Source: CAVQND01 sp049518415 (lineage in GTDB: Bacteria > Verrucomicrobiota > Verrucomicrobiia > Limisphaerales > UBA8199). Taken from it: a stretch of 64,000 bases of DNA. The stretch is taken from positions 3,890 through 67,889 of the forward strand of contig JBEKRX010000030.1 in assembly GCA_049518415.1 (NCBI GenBank), written 5' to 3'. Positions 1-10,164 of the stretch are shown in pieces. Position 1 is the first letter of the stretch. Each line of letters opens with the position of its first letter. The position numbers and the translations under genes were made by a program. The notes beneath the pieces are model-generated. The model ran no database searches. It saw nothing but the letters and a program-made list of their open reading frames with translations, and was not told the DNA's origin.

Positions 1-2
1 CA

Positions 3-1010
3 CTAGCGATGTCGCCGGACGGCAAGCTGCTGGCCACGGGCGGGAAAGACGACACGGTGCGTCTGTGGAGCACCGCACTGCCTGCCCAGGAGCCAAACGA
101 ACTCCGCGGGGCGCGAGCGTTTATTCATCCCTCGGGCCGCTTCTGCGCCAAGGTCTGGTCCGAGGCCTCGGGGATCATCGTTGACCGTGAGTTCTACGAT
201 GTCACTACGCTGAGGCCACTAATGCCCAGGTTGGGACCTCCGCCCGCCGACATGGTGGCGGCCGGCTTCACGGCCGACGGCAAATGGTTCGCCGTCGGTT
301 TGGATAACGGGAGCATCTGGATCGCGCAGTTGCCCAGCGGACAGGAGGCCTGCCTCCGAACCAATGGTCCGCCGGTCTCATCCCTTGAGTTCTCCAATGA
401 CGGAACCTGGCTCGTGTGCATCGGCGGGCAACAAATCCAAGTCTGGGATTTCCCTCATCGCCGGCCCACGGTCACGCTCCCGCCCTTCCCTAATACTGCC
501 ACGCGGGTCAGCTTCTCAGGGGACGGCGAGTCCTTTGCTCTGGGGGCCAGCGATGGCCTGGTCCGGGTTTGGGCCACGCGCACGGGGCGCGCATTGCTGA
601 CGCTCAAGGCCCACCGGGATGTCGTTCGGGACGTAGCGCTCTCCTCCAATGGGCATTGGCTGGCTACCGCAGGTTGGGACGCGACGGTCAAACTCATCGA
701 AGTCGCCGGGCGGAGCGAACCCGTGCAATTAGTGGGGGCGCGACTGTCGTACCACGCGGTTGCGTTTTCGCCCGATGACCGCCGCCTGGCCGCAGGCACC
801 GGCGAAGGCTCTATTAAAATTTGGGATGTCGCGTCCCGCCAGGAAGTGGCGACCCTTCGAGGCCACACCCATTTTGTTACCCAGGTTGCGTTTCACCCGG
901 CTGGCGACCTGCTGATCTCCTCCACCTGGCCGGCCGGGGGGCCCGTGCGCGTCTGGCGCGCCGCCCCGCTGGCCGAGGTGGATCGCCTGGAGGTAGCGCC
1001 GGGCAGATAG
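3..1010 (+). CDS. WD40 repeat protein, 5' end outside window
   Basis: This is the C-terminal part of a WD40 beta-propeller protein. Repeats ending in typical blades are visible, for example DDTVRLW near the start, IQVWDF around residue 145, LVRVWATRTG, ATVKLIEV, SIKIWDVASR and PVRVWRAAP near the end, spaced about 40 residues apart. The frame is open right up to the window edge and an ATG at position 9 lies inside the conserved MSPDGKLLATG part of a blade, so the real start is upstream. Such propellers act as protein-interaction platforms; in Verrucomicrobia and Planctomycetes they are often the tail of a serine/threonine kinase or a cytochrome-type protein. Which of these applies cannot be told here. 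It converges on the BACON protein, with a long hairpin between the two stops. Confidence 0.85.
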   Translation, partial: LAMSPDGKLLATGGKDDTVRLWSTALPAQEPNELRGARAFIHPSGRFCAKVWSEASGIIVDREFYDVTTLRPLMPRLGPPPADMVAAGFTADGKWFAVGLDNGSIWIAQLPSGQEACLRTNGPPVSSLEFSNDGTWLVCIGGQQIQVWDFPHRRPTVTLPPFPNTATRVSFSGDGESFALGASDGLVRVWATRTGRALLTLKAHRDVVRDVALSSNGHWLATAGWDATVKLIEVAGRSEPVQLVGARLSYHAVAFSPDDRRLAAGTGEGSIKIWDVASRQEVATLRGHTHFVTQVAFHPAGDLLISSTWPAGGPVRVWRAAPLAEVDRLEVAPGR

Positions 1011-1027
1011 ACGCTTTTTTCCAGCGA

Positions 1028-1078
1028 AACTGTTCAGCAAATCAACCGCCCGAAGGGCGGTAGATTTGCTGAACAGTT
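1028..1078. terminator. Large hairpin between convergent genes
   Basis: A perfect 16-bp inverted repeat (AACTGTTCAGCAAATC and its complement) at 1028-1043 and 1063-1078 encloses a second stem CCGCCC-gaa-GGGCGG. It sits between two converging stop codons, so it can serve as a bidirectional terminator. There is no long T tract directly after it, so termination is inferred from position and strength of the stem. Confidence 0.6.
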
Positions 1079-1105
1079 ACTATTTCCCTTCCTTACCGCC
1101 CGCAT

Positions 1106-3100
1106 TCAGGGGCCGGGTTTAGTCATACGCCAGATCTTGCCCGCGCCACCACCCCCGTCCGCGACAACGTTAGTCACCCGGGCAGCAACGCCGCCCATGC
1201 GGTAAATCCAACCTACTTCGGCCTCAGACAGCGCGCGACTGTAAATGCGGAGCTCATCAAGGCTGCCATGGAAGTAAGCCCCACCGCAGGTGCTCGAGAA
1301 ATCATCGCCAACCTGTAGAAAGTTTCCAGATAAGGGCACTGCTGGCATCGCGTTCTCGCCCGATAGAGCGCCATCAACATACATGCGGTAATCAACACCA
1401 CTACGAACGATAGCCAAATGGTACCAGCGATTCGTTTGAAAGATGTTCCCTGACCAAAGTTGAGATTGTCCCAGTTGATAGAACTTAATCTTCTGGTAGT
1501 TACCCTCTTCGCTGTAGAGCAGTCCTGCCGCCTCTAAGCGGATGTAGCCGAGATCCCCATTGATGATGGCGGGGCACTGCGCCTCAAAGTCATCAATTCT
1601 GATCCAGAGCGCCAAGCTAAAGTCCTGCGAAAAGTACGACGGACCAATATCCAGTCTTACCCAGTTTTCGGTGCCCGAAAACTTAAGGGACGAATTCGCT
1701 CTGCCATACCTGTCCGCATCAGGAACTGCCCCGTAAACAGTCCCGTCGAAACCGTTTGCGCTCGCGTCGATGGCGTTGCCATCGAAGGGGTAGTAGGCGA
1801 CCAGGCCGGCAGCAGGCGTAAGGGCGCGATAAAAACGCTTCGACTGAGTGCAGACGCCCGAGTCAGTGACGATTACCGATCCCCCTGCAGGAATCGTGTT
1901 CGTCAAGATGGGGGTCCAGTTGGCCAAATCCGTTGACGCTTCAACGAGGAAGTTGCTTCCGACCGGGCCGTTAAGGTGGAAGCTCAAGACGCAGTTGCTG
2001 AGGCTGAGCCCGGTCAACGTCGGGCCAGACCCCGACTGGCCGGCCTGCGCGACCGAATAGCTTTGCCCGGCGATAGTCATGTTCACGGACCGGGGACTGG
2101 CGCCCGCGTTGGCGGCGACCGTGTAATAGACCGTGCCGCTCCCATTGCCGCTGCTGCCGGAGGTGAACGTGACCCAGGACGCACCGCCCGTGTCGGCCGT
2201 CCAGGCGCAACCAACGCCGTTGGCGGTAACAGTCACGCTCCCGTTGCCGCCGCTGCTTGCAAAACTCGCACTGGCGGACGAAAGGGAGTAGTGGCAGCCA
2301 ACCCCAGCCTGGGTAACAGAGTAACTCTGCCCGGCGATAGTCATGTTCACGGACCGGGCACTGGAGCCCGCGTTGGCGGCGACCGTGTAACAGACCGTGC
2401 CGCTCCCATTGCTGCTGCTGCCGGAGGTGATCGTGACCCAGGACGCGCCGCCCGTGTCGGCCGTCCAGGCGCAATCGCTCGGACCGGCGGTTACACTCAC
2501 GCTCCCGTTGCCGCCGCTGCTTGCAAAACTCGCACTGGGGGACGAAAGGGCGTAGGAGCACGGACGCCCAGCCTGGGTGACAGAGTAATACTGTCCGGCG
2601 ATAGTCATGTTCATCGCCCGGGGACTGGCGCTCGTGTTGGCGGCGACCGTGTAATAGACCGTGCCGTTCCCATTCCCGTTGGTGCCGGCGGTGATCGTGA
2701 CCCAGGACGCGCCGCCCGTGTCGGCCGTCCAGGCGCAATCGGCGCCGTTGGCGCTTACAGTCACGCTCCCGTTGCCGCCGCTGCTTGCAAAAACCGGGGC
2801 CGCGGACGAAAGGGAGTAGGAGCAGGGAACCCCAGACTGCGTAACAGAGTAAGTCTGGCCGGCGATAGTCATGTTCACGGACCGGGGACTGGTGCCCGTG
2901 TTGGCGGCGACCGTGTAATAGACCGTGCCGTTCCCATTGCCGCTGCTGCCGGAGGTGATCGTGACCCAGGACGCGCCGCCCGTGTCGGCCGTCCAGGCGC
3001 AATCGGCGCTGTTGGCGGTGACAGTCACGCTCCCGTTGCCGCCGCTGCTTCCAAAAATCGCGCCCGCGGACGAAAGGGAGTAGGAGCAGGGGCCATTGAC
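1106..3100 (-). repeat. Four tandem repeats of about 260 bp inside the BACON gene
   Basis: At DNA level the region about 2045-3090 consists of four copies of a unit of about 260 bp with near-identical stretches (for example GACCCAGGACGCGCCGCCCG recurs in each unit at about 2171, 2436, 2699 and 2963, with one variant). This indicates recent duplication or gene conversion between BACON domains. The outer coordinates given cover the gene part that contains them. Confidence 0.75.
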
Positions 3101-3523
3101 AGTAAAAGGCATGCTGGAGCCATAGTCGTTGGAGATATCACTCTGCCCAGCCGAATTAAAAGCGTCTAGAACCACGTAAGCGCCATAGCTGCCCGGCGTA
3201 GCATCAGAGGGAATCTGGATGGGGTAGTTTTGACTGATTGTCTGCCCCGCCGCAATGCTTGGGGTCGAGTAGTACTGGTCCGCAATCGTGACGGTAAGGG
3301 ATGAGTTTTTGATCTGCAAGCGGGTGGTCGTTGCAGGCGCTGTGGTCGTTCCTTGGTTCTCTATGTTGATCCCAACGGTTATGTTGCTGCCAGCCGTAGC
3401 CGGGTTCGGATTAACAGTTAGAGCGCCTGCCCCATTAACTCCACCAACAACGATGAGATCGGGGGCCGCATGCAGGCTTTGCGCTGCGAGGCACAAGAGG
3501 ATAACGAAAAGCCAGGAAACCAT
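1106..3523 (-). CDS. Secreted CARDB - BACON-repeat - LamG protein
   Basis: Exported, probably carbohydrate- or surface-binding protein of about 805 residues. From the ATG at 3523 there is a clear signal peptide (MVSWLFVILLCLAAQSLHA). A CARDB-like adhesion domain follows (about 22-125). Then come four nearly identical repeats of about 86 residues (about 145-490), each with CxYxLSS at the start and CAWTADTGGASWVT in the middle, the pattern of BACON domains. A linker with VEASTDLANW follows, then a LamG/concanavalin-type domain (about 575-790, YYPFDGNAIDASANGFDG). No sortase or PEP-CTERM tail is visible. The frame remains open upstream to 3781 (another ATG at 3691), which would put about 56 basic residues before the signal peptide; I prefer 3523. 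The ligand is unknown. Confidence 0.85.
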   Translation of the reverse strand: MVSWLFVILLCLAAQSLHAAPDLIVVGGVNGAGALTVNPNPATAGSNITVGINIENQGTTTAPATTTRLQIKNSSLTVTIADQYYSTPSIAAGQTISQNYPIQIPSDATPGSYGAYVVLDAFNSAGQSDISNDYGSSMPFTVNGPCSYSLSSAGAIFGSSGGNGSVTVTANSADCAWTADTGGASWVTITSGSSGNGNGTVYYTVAANTGTSPRSVNMTIAGQTYSVTQSGVPCSYSLSSAAPVFASSGGNGSVTVSANGADCAWTADTGGASWVTITAGTNGNGNGTVYYTVAANTSASPRAMNMTIAGQYYSVTQAGRPCSYALSSPSASFASSGGNGSVSVTAGPSDCAWTADTGGASWVTITSGSSSNGSGTVCYTVAANAGSSARSVNMTIAGQSYSVTQAGVGCHYSLSSASASFASSGGNGSVTVTANGVGCAWTADTGGASWVTFTSGSSGNGSGTVYYTVAANAGASPRSVNMTIAGQSYSVAQAGQSGSGPTLTGLSLSNCVLSFHLNGPVGSNFLVEASTDLANWTPILTNTIPAGGSVIVTDSGVCTQSKRFYRALTPAAGLVAYYPFDGNAIDASANGFDGTVYGAVPDADRYGRANSSLKFSGTENWVRLDIGPSYFSQDFSLALWIRIDDFEAQCPAIINGDLGYIRLEAAGLLYSEEGNYQKIKFYQLGQSQLWSGNIFQTNRWYHLAIVRSGVDYRMYVDGALSGENAMPAVPLSGNFLQVGDDFSSTCGGAYFHGSLDELRIYSRALSEAEVGWIYRMGGVAARVTNVVADGGGGAGKIWRMTKPGP

Positions 3524-4201
3524 TGGGTGCCGGAGAAGACCGGGGGCGGATTCACGAAATTGGCCGAACTTACGCCGGTCGAACTGGCTGGATGCGTGCC
3601 GATTGTGATTGAACCGGTTCTCCCCGGCGGGCTTGCCGCGCGGCCCCAAGCCTGCGGGTTTTCTCAGAAGATTACTGTGATTAATGGTCATTTGAGACTT
3701 AGTTAGGTGCTCCTCATGATTGCCCGTCCCCGGGTGCTTCCCGTGCCGCCGGCGCCCGCACCGCACGATTGCCGAGCGCACGCTCCCAGTTGGGCCAGTG
3801 GCAGCAATTGGGCTTCGTGCGTTGAGGGGGGCGCGCGGAACTGGTCGCCCTTTTGTGTCACGCCCGGCAGCGCCGGCACCAACGAGTCCGAGCGCTCAGA
3901 GGCAGGGCAACCCTGCGAGGGAAGGCGGAAGTCATTCCCCAGGCTTCGATATGCCAAGAGACCAGTCTGTTGCTTGAATCCCACGATTCTGAATCCGCCG
4001 CAGCCACAGCAATCTAATGGATTTAAGAATGCCGTGACTTCGGTACGACTCATTATGCACAACCGCCCTCTGAAGGCAATGGGAAACTTCAGCAAATGGC
4101 CGGATGGCGAGGCGCGACGAAGCCAGGCGGCCATTTCCCGAACAACCCCCCGGGCAGGACAATTCTGGCAATATTTCCTGGAAAGACAGGGCTGGCCCGC
4201 T
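3524..4201. other. Gene-poor stretch of about 680 bp
   Basis: Overlapping open frames on both strands run through this stretch, but none has recognisable protein content or a convincing start. It should hold the promoter of the BACON-repeat gene, but I could not pick out convincing -35/-10 boxes. Nothing else is supported. Confidence 0.4.
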
Positions 4202-4930
4202 TCAGCCTCCAATAGGGGGGAAATGGATTTGCGGATGATTGGGGCTGAGCAATTTCACGACCAGGGGCAGCGGCACAAGCGGGATGAAAAGGAAAGGCGC
4301 CACGACCGCCAGCGGATAGTGCCACCAGCGCGGCTGCCGGACTTTGCGCTCCGCGGGCACACAATAGGCCGGCAGATACACCATGAGGCCATAGACAAAT
4401 ATCCACAGCCCGAACTCCAAGGCGTGCTGAAAGCCAAAGCTCATTTCAGCCAGGGTGCCGGTCAGCCCAAAGAGGACGAAGACGGCAAACGGACTGAAAT
4501 CGTAACGCCAGAGCATCAACGCCCACGCGCAGAACATCGGGACGAAGACCACCACGCTGTGGCAGGCGACTACATCGAGGTAATTGGCCGAAGCGGTAAT
4601 ATAGGCCTCGCCCGCCTTGACACCGAACAGGGGCGCCAGATTGGTCATCGTGGTGGTGATGGCTTCCTCCGCCAGGGCCAGAACGATGGCAAACAAAATG
4701 AACTTCAGCCTCCAGTCCAGCCGGATGCTCGACACCACCCCGCGGATGGGCTCCCGGAAGCGATGCATCAGCGTCCCGCCCAGGAAAATCCAGAGCAGGA
4801 TCAAGCCCCAGCCCATGCCCACCACGGCGCGGACACGGCGGTTCGGCCAGGTGGCAAAGGTGACCAGGCCGGTGGTCGCCAGCAGCCAGAGGGCCAGCGC
4901 TTTAATAAATATTGACGGGCCGTTTTTCAT
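4202..4930 (-). CDS. Multi-pass membrane protein of unknown function
   Basis: About 242 residues with roughly seven hydrophobic segments, starting right after MKNGPSIFIK. A conserved-looking stretch LALAEEAITTTMTNLAPLFG (about residues 90-110) carries a Glu pair inside a membrane-adjacent helix, which recalls but does not match the EExxxR motif of CPBP proteases. Later features are HSVVVFVPMFCAWALMLWRYDFSP and a Pro-rich last helix. I chose the ATG at 4930; a TTG three codons upstream is also possible. It follows the kdp operon on the same strand after about 235 bp, and nothing shows a functional link. Function is not recognised. Confidence 0.75.
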   Translation of the reverse strand: MKNGPSIFIKALALWLLATTGLVTFATWPNRRVRAVVGMGWGLILLWIFLGGTLMHRFREPIRGVVSSIRLDWRLKFILFAIVLALAEEAITTTMTNLAPLFGVKAGEAYITASANYLDVVACHSVVVFVPMFCAWALMLWRYDFSPFAVFVLFGLTGTLAEMSFGFQHALEFGLWIFVYGLMVYLPAYCVPAERKVRQPRWWHYPLAVVAPFLFIPLVPLPLVVKLLSPNHPQIHFPPIGG

Positions 4931-5165
4931 GGCGCGCAACTGGCCGGCAGTCTGCCTGCCCCGATGGCCCTAAGCGAGGCTCTTATGGCTCTTGTCCGGC
5001 GGTTGCGATGGCTTAGCGGTCCATTTCACAAATCCGCTGGCGTATTCGGCGGTTCTTTTTCGCGCCGACGGCGTTACTCGCACCTCGTGCCGGCGGGTCG
5101 GGAGGGGTATGCTCGGTGCGCGCGCCTTGGCGGCGCGAAAAATCCCTCCCGCCTGCTCTGCCAGG

Positions 5166-5786
5166 TTAGCGCCCTTCCGCCTGGGCGTTGGGCGCGGCGG
5201 CTCTAGCGGCCGCATCGAGGGCCAGGTTTAGTTCCAGGACGTTCACTCCCGGTTCCCCAAGCACGCCAAAGTCGGCAGGGTCGGTATGCCGGGCAATGAG
5301 CGCCCGCACCGGCGCCACCTCCAGGCCCCGCGCCCGGGCGACGCGCCGGGCCTGGAGTTCGGCATTTTGCGGGCTGATGTGCGGGTCCAGGCCGCTGGCG
5401 GAGGCGGTGACGGCATCGGCGGGAACGGGGTCTGTGTCCTTAAGCCCGTTCTCCTTCCGGTAGGCGGCGATGCGATCCTTGATCGCGTCGTAAAGCTTTT
5501 GCGAAGTCGGGCCGAAGTTGCTGCCGCCGGAGTTGGCGGCGTCGTAGCCGTTGCCCGCGGCCGAGGGGCGCGGGTGGAAGTACTTGTCGGCCGTGAAGCC
5601 CTGGCCAAGAAGTCTTGAGCCGCGCACCGTGCCGTCCTTGTCCGTAATCAGGCTGCCGTTGGCTTGATCGTGGAAAGCCGCCTGCCCAATTGCGAAGACG
5701 ATAAGCGGATACAGCCCGCAGCAGACCACGGCGAGGGCGAGAGTCGCCATCACGGCGCCGCGGAGTTGAGAGAACAGTTCTTTCAT
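5166..5786 (-). CDS. kdpC: Potassium-transporting ATPase subunit KdpC
   Basis: KdpC is the single-span subunit that stabilises the KdpFABC K+ pump and helps ATP binding by KdpB. The 206-residue product begins MKELFSQLRGAVMATLALAV with one N-terminal membrane helix. It then shows the family's GSxLLGQ (GSRLLGQGF), YFHPRPSAAG, SGGSNFGPTS and PVPADAVTASASGLDPHISP blocks, and ends with the ARxVARARG and GVNVLELNLALD parts. Length is normal. The ATG at 5786 lies 4 nt after the kdpB stop, so the genes are probably translationally coupled. It is the last gene of the operon; no kdpD or kdpE follows. Confidence 0.97.
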   Translation of the reverse strand: MKELFSQLRGAVMATLALAVVCCGLYPLIVFAIGQAAFHDQANGSLITDKDGTVRGSRLLGQGFTADKYFHPRPSAAGNGYDAANSGGSNFGPTSQKLYDAIKDRIAAYRKENGLKDTDPVPADAVTASASGLDPHISPQNAELQARRVARARGLEVAPVRALIARHTDPADFGVLGEPGVNVLELNLALDAAARAAAPNAQAEGR

Positions 5787-5790
5787 AGGC

Positions 5791-7923
5791 TTAGATGAGC
5801 TTGAGGTTGGTGGTGATGACGTCGATGAGCTTAATGCCGAGGAACGGAATGATGACGCCGCCCAGTCCATAAATGAGCAGGTTGCGCTGCAAAATCGCGA
5901 GCGCGCCGATCGGCTTGTAGGCCACGCCGCGCAGCGCCAGCGGGATGAGCGCGACGATGATGAGCGCGTTGAAAATGATCGCACTCAGGATCGCGCTTTG
6001 CGGCGAGACCAGGCGCATGATGTTGAGCGGGGCGATGGCGGGGAAGGTGGCCATCAGCATGGCCGGAACGATGGCGAAATACTTGGCGACATCGTTGGCG
6101 ATGCTGAACGTCGTGAGTGAACCGCGCGTGATGAGAAGCTGCTTCCCGATTTCGACGACCTCGATGAGCTTGGTCGGGTTGCTGTCCAGGTCCACCATGT
6201 TGCCCGCCTCGCGCGCGGCCTGCGTCCCAGTGTTCATGGCCACGCCCACGTCCGCTTGGGCCAGCGCCGGGGCGTCGTTGGTGCCGTCACCCGTCATGGC
6301 GACCAGATGGCCGGCGGCTTGTTCGCTGCGGATGCGCTTGAGCTTGGCTTCGGGCGTCGCCTGGGCGATGAAGTCATCCACGCCCGCCTCGGCCGCGATC
6401 GCCGCGGCCGTCAGCGCATTGTCGCCCGTAATCATCACCGTCCGTATCCCCATCTTCCGCAACTGGGCGAACCGCTCCTTGATGCCGCCTTTGACCACGT
6501 CCTTGAGCTGCACGACACCGAGCACTTCCCTGCGTTCGGCGACCACCAACGGCGTGCCGCCCGCGCGCGCGATCTCTTCGACCGTCAGGCTGACGCTTTC
6601 GGGAAACTTGCCCCCCAATTGCTCCACATAAGCGCGCATGGCCTCCGCCGCGCCTTTGCGGATGCTGCGAATCAGCCGCGGGGCCGGGGGGGCGATGACC
6701 ACCGCCGCCGGGGCGTGCGGCGGCGCAGCCAGGGCCGCGCCGGCCAGTTCAGGCGCCCCCGCGGCCGCCCCAACCTGGCTGTAAAAATCCACCCCGCTCA
6801 TCCGGGTCTGCGCCGTGAACGGGACGAATCGCGCCTGCGGTTCGGCCACCCCGCGCGCGCGCAAATTGAACTGTTGCTTGGCCAGAACCACGACCGAGCG
6901 CCCTTCGGGCGTCTCATCCGCCAACGAGGCGAGTTGCGCGGCATCGGCCAACCGCTCCGGGCTGATGCCGGGCGCCGGGATAAAGGCCGTGGCCATGCGA
7001 TTGCCCAAGGTAATCGTGCCAGTCTTGTCGAGCAGCAACACGTCCACGTCCCCAGCCGCCTCGACCGCCCGGCCGCTGGTGGCCATCACGTTGCGCCGAA
7101 TCAGCCGATCAATGCCGCTGATGCCGATGGCGCTGAGCAAGCCGCCAATCGTCGTCGGGATCAAGCACACCAACAACGCGACCAGCACCGGCACCGAAAA
7201 GACCACCCCGGAGTAGAGGCCAAACGGCTTCAGCGTCACGCATACCAGCAGGAAGATGAACGTGAGGGCCGCCAGCAAAATCGTCAGGGCGATCTCGTTC
7301 GGAGTCTTTTGGCGCCGGGCCCCCTCAACCATGGCGATCATGCGGTCCAGGAAGGCCTGCCCCTTCTCCTGCGTGACCCGAATGACAATGCGGTCGCTGA
7401 TGACCCGCGTGCCGCCCGTCACCGCGCTGCGGTCGCCCCCGCTTTCGCGGATGACCGGCGCCGATTCTCCCGTGATCGCGGATTCATCGACGCTGGCAAT
7501 GCCCTCGATCACGTCGCCGTCAGCCGGGATGATGTCTCCCGCTTCACAGACCACGAGGTCCCCTTTCTGCAACTGCGGGGCGGGCACCTTTTCTTCCCGC
7601 CCATGCTTGAGCCGGCGTGCGATCGTGTCTTTGCGCGCCTTGCGCAAGCTCTCGGCCTGAGCCTTGCCCCGGCCCTCGGCGACCGCCTCCGCGAAATTGG
7701 CGAACAGGACCGTGAACCACAGCCAGAGGGCCAGTTGCGCGATGAACCCGCGCTCGCCCGGAGCGCAGGTGAAGATGCCCACCGTGGTCAAAACCGCGCC
7801 GACCATGGTGACGAACATCACCGGGTTCTTGACCATTAGCCGGGGATCGAGCTTGCGGAATGAGTCCCCGATGGCCGGACCAGCGATACTCCAGTCAAAA
7901 AGAGATGGAGCTTTGTGAGTCAT
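5791..7923 (-). CDS. kdpB: Potassium-transporting ATPase ATP-binding subunit KdpB
   Basis: P-type ATPase subunit that powers K+ uptake. About 710 residues. Visible landmarks in order are TGES in the actuator domain (AITGESAPV), the phosphorylation site DKTGTI (LLLDKTGTITLGN), the K+/proton-relay membrane helices, MITGDN and TGDGTNDAPAL of the P domain. The family is normally about 680 residues; the surplus is an Ala/Pro-rich insert of roughly 30 residues in the nucleotide-binding domain (about 385-415, around AALAAPPHAPAAVV). The ATG at 7923 is chosen over a TTG four codons upstream. It starts 19 nt after the kdpA stop and is followed at 4 nt by kdpC. Confidence 0.98.
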   Translation of the reverse strand: MTHKAPSLFDWSIAGPAIGDSFRKLDPRLMVKNPVMFVTMVGAVLTTVGIFTCAPGERGFIAQLALWLWFTVLFANFAEAVAEGRGKAQAESLRKARKDTIARRLKHGREEKVPAPQLQKGDLVVCEAGDIIPADGDVIEGIASVDESAITGESAPVIRESGGDRSAVTGGTRVISDRIVIRVTQEKGQAFLDRMIAMVEGARRQKTPNEIALTILLAALTFIFLLVCVTLKPFGLYSGVVFSVPVLVALLVCLIPTTIGGLLSAIGISGIDRLIRRNVMATSGRAVEAAGDVDVLLLDKTGTITLGNRMATAFIPAPGISPERLADAAQLASLADETPEGRSVVVLAKQQFNLRARGVAEPQARFVPFTAQTRMSGVDFYSQVGAAAGAPELAGAALAAPPHAPAAVVIAPPAPRLIRSIRKGAAEAMRAYVEQLGGKFPESVSLTVEEIARAGGTPLVVAERREVLGVVQLKDVVKGGIKERFAQLRKMGIRTVMITGDNALTAAAIAAEAGVDDFIAQATPEAKLKRIRSEQAAGHLVAMTGDGTNDAPALAQADVGVAMNTGTQAAREAGNMVDLDSNPTKLIEVVEIGKQLLITRGSLTTFSIANDVAKYFAIVPAMLMATFPAIAPLNIMRLVSPQSAILSAIIFNALIIVALIPLALRGVAYKPIGALAILQRNLLIYGLGGVIIPFLGIKLIDVITTNLKLI

Positions 7924-7942
7924 AGTTGCGTGCAACGTCGCT

Positions 7943-9859
<1,917 letters not shown>

Positions 9860-9869
9860 GAGGCCTCCC

Positions 9870-9953
9870 TTAGAATTTCTCCGGCCGCACCACGGCCACG
9901 AGCAGGTAAACGAACAGCAGCACGGCCACAACGCCGACGATCAGGTTTTCCAT
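9870..9953 (-). CDS. kdpF: KdpF small membrane subunit
   Basis: Single-helix peptide of 27 residues that stabilises the Kdp complex. It begins MENLIVGVVAVLLF and ends RPEKF, which is the family pattern: a short hydrophobic helix with a YLL...VVRPE(K/R)F tail. The ATG at 9953 is preceded by GGGAGGGGCGC, a strong ribosome-binding site, and the stop lies 10 nt before kdpA. Position directly upstream of kdpA supports the call. Confidence 0.93.
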   Translation of the reverse strand: MENLIVGVVAVLLFVYLLVAVVRPEKF

Positions 9954-9964
9954 GCGCCCCTCCC

Positions 9965-10048
9965 TCACATCTTCTCGCAAAGGCGAACGTAGAGCCCGCC
10001 TAACACGAAGAACAGCACTACAATTCCGACATAGATGAAGTCCATCAT
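9965..10048 (-). CDS. Tiny membrane peptide heading the kdp operon
   Basis: An open frame of 27 codons (two ATGs in a row at 10048 and 10045) encodes MMDFIYVGIVVLFFVLG, then GLYVRLCEKM. It is one hydrophobic helix with a short charged tail and stops 11 nt before kdpF. Peptides of this shape (MDxxYxxxxxxFFxLxxxYVxLCxxL) commonly precede kdpF in other phyla and are usually left unannotated. It is probably a small accessory peptide of the pump; a role in assembly is inference. Confidence 0.75.
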   Translation of the reverse strand: MMDFIYVGIVVLFFVLGGLYVRLCEKM

Positions 10049-10089
10049 AAGTTTTCCATCGCGTTCCATTTTCTCACGGGGGAATATGG

Positions 10090-10125
10090 CGCCCGGCCGG
10101 GGCGCCTGGTAATAAAAACCAGGCC
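10090..10125. terminator. Two adjacent stems between fucosidase and kdp operon
   Basis: GGCGCC-cggccgg-GGCGCC (10090-10108) overlaps a second stem CCTGG-taataaaa-CCAGG (10107-10125). They lie 40-75 nt after the stop of the fucosidase gene and upstream of the kdp operon, so they may end the first transcript. No T tract follows, so this is weak. The same 115-bp gap must hold the kdp promoter, which I could not identify. Confidence 0.35.
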
Positions 10126-10164
10126 CAGGGACCTTAAAAATTCGTAAAAAGGCCTCGCGCGCCC

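Noticed and set aside
2045..3090. Regular repeats that might suggest a CRISPR array
   Set aside because: The units are about 260 bp, coding, and translate to BACON domains; there are no short repeats with unique spacers.
4202..4930. CPBP protease assignment for the membrane protein
   Set aside because: Only a Glu pair is present; the Arg of EExxxR and the downstream His motifs are missing.
5110..5150. GCGCGCC-ttg-GCGGCGCGAAAAA as kdp terminator
   Set aside because: The A/T run is on the wrong side for a minus-strand transcript and the stem is imperfect.
6256..7839. Open frame of 527 codons on the plus strand
   Set aside because: It lies entirely antisense to kdpB, has a shadow composition rich in Arg, His and Gln, and shows no motif.
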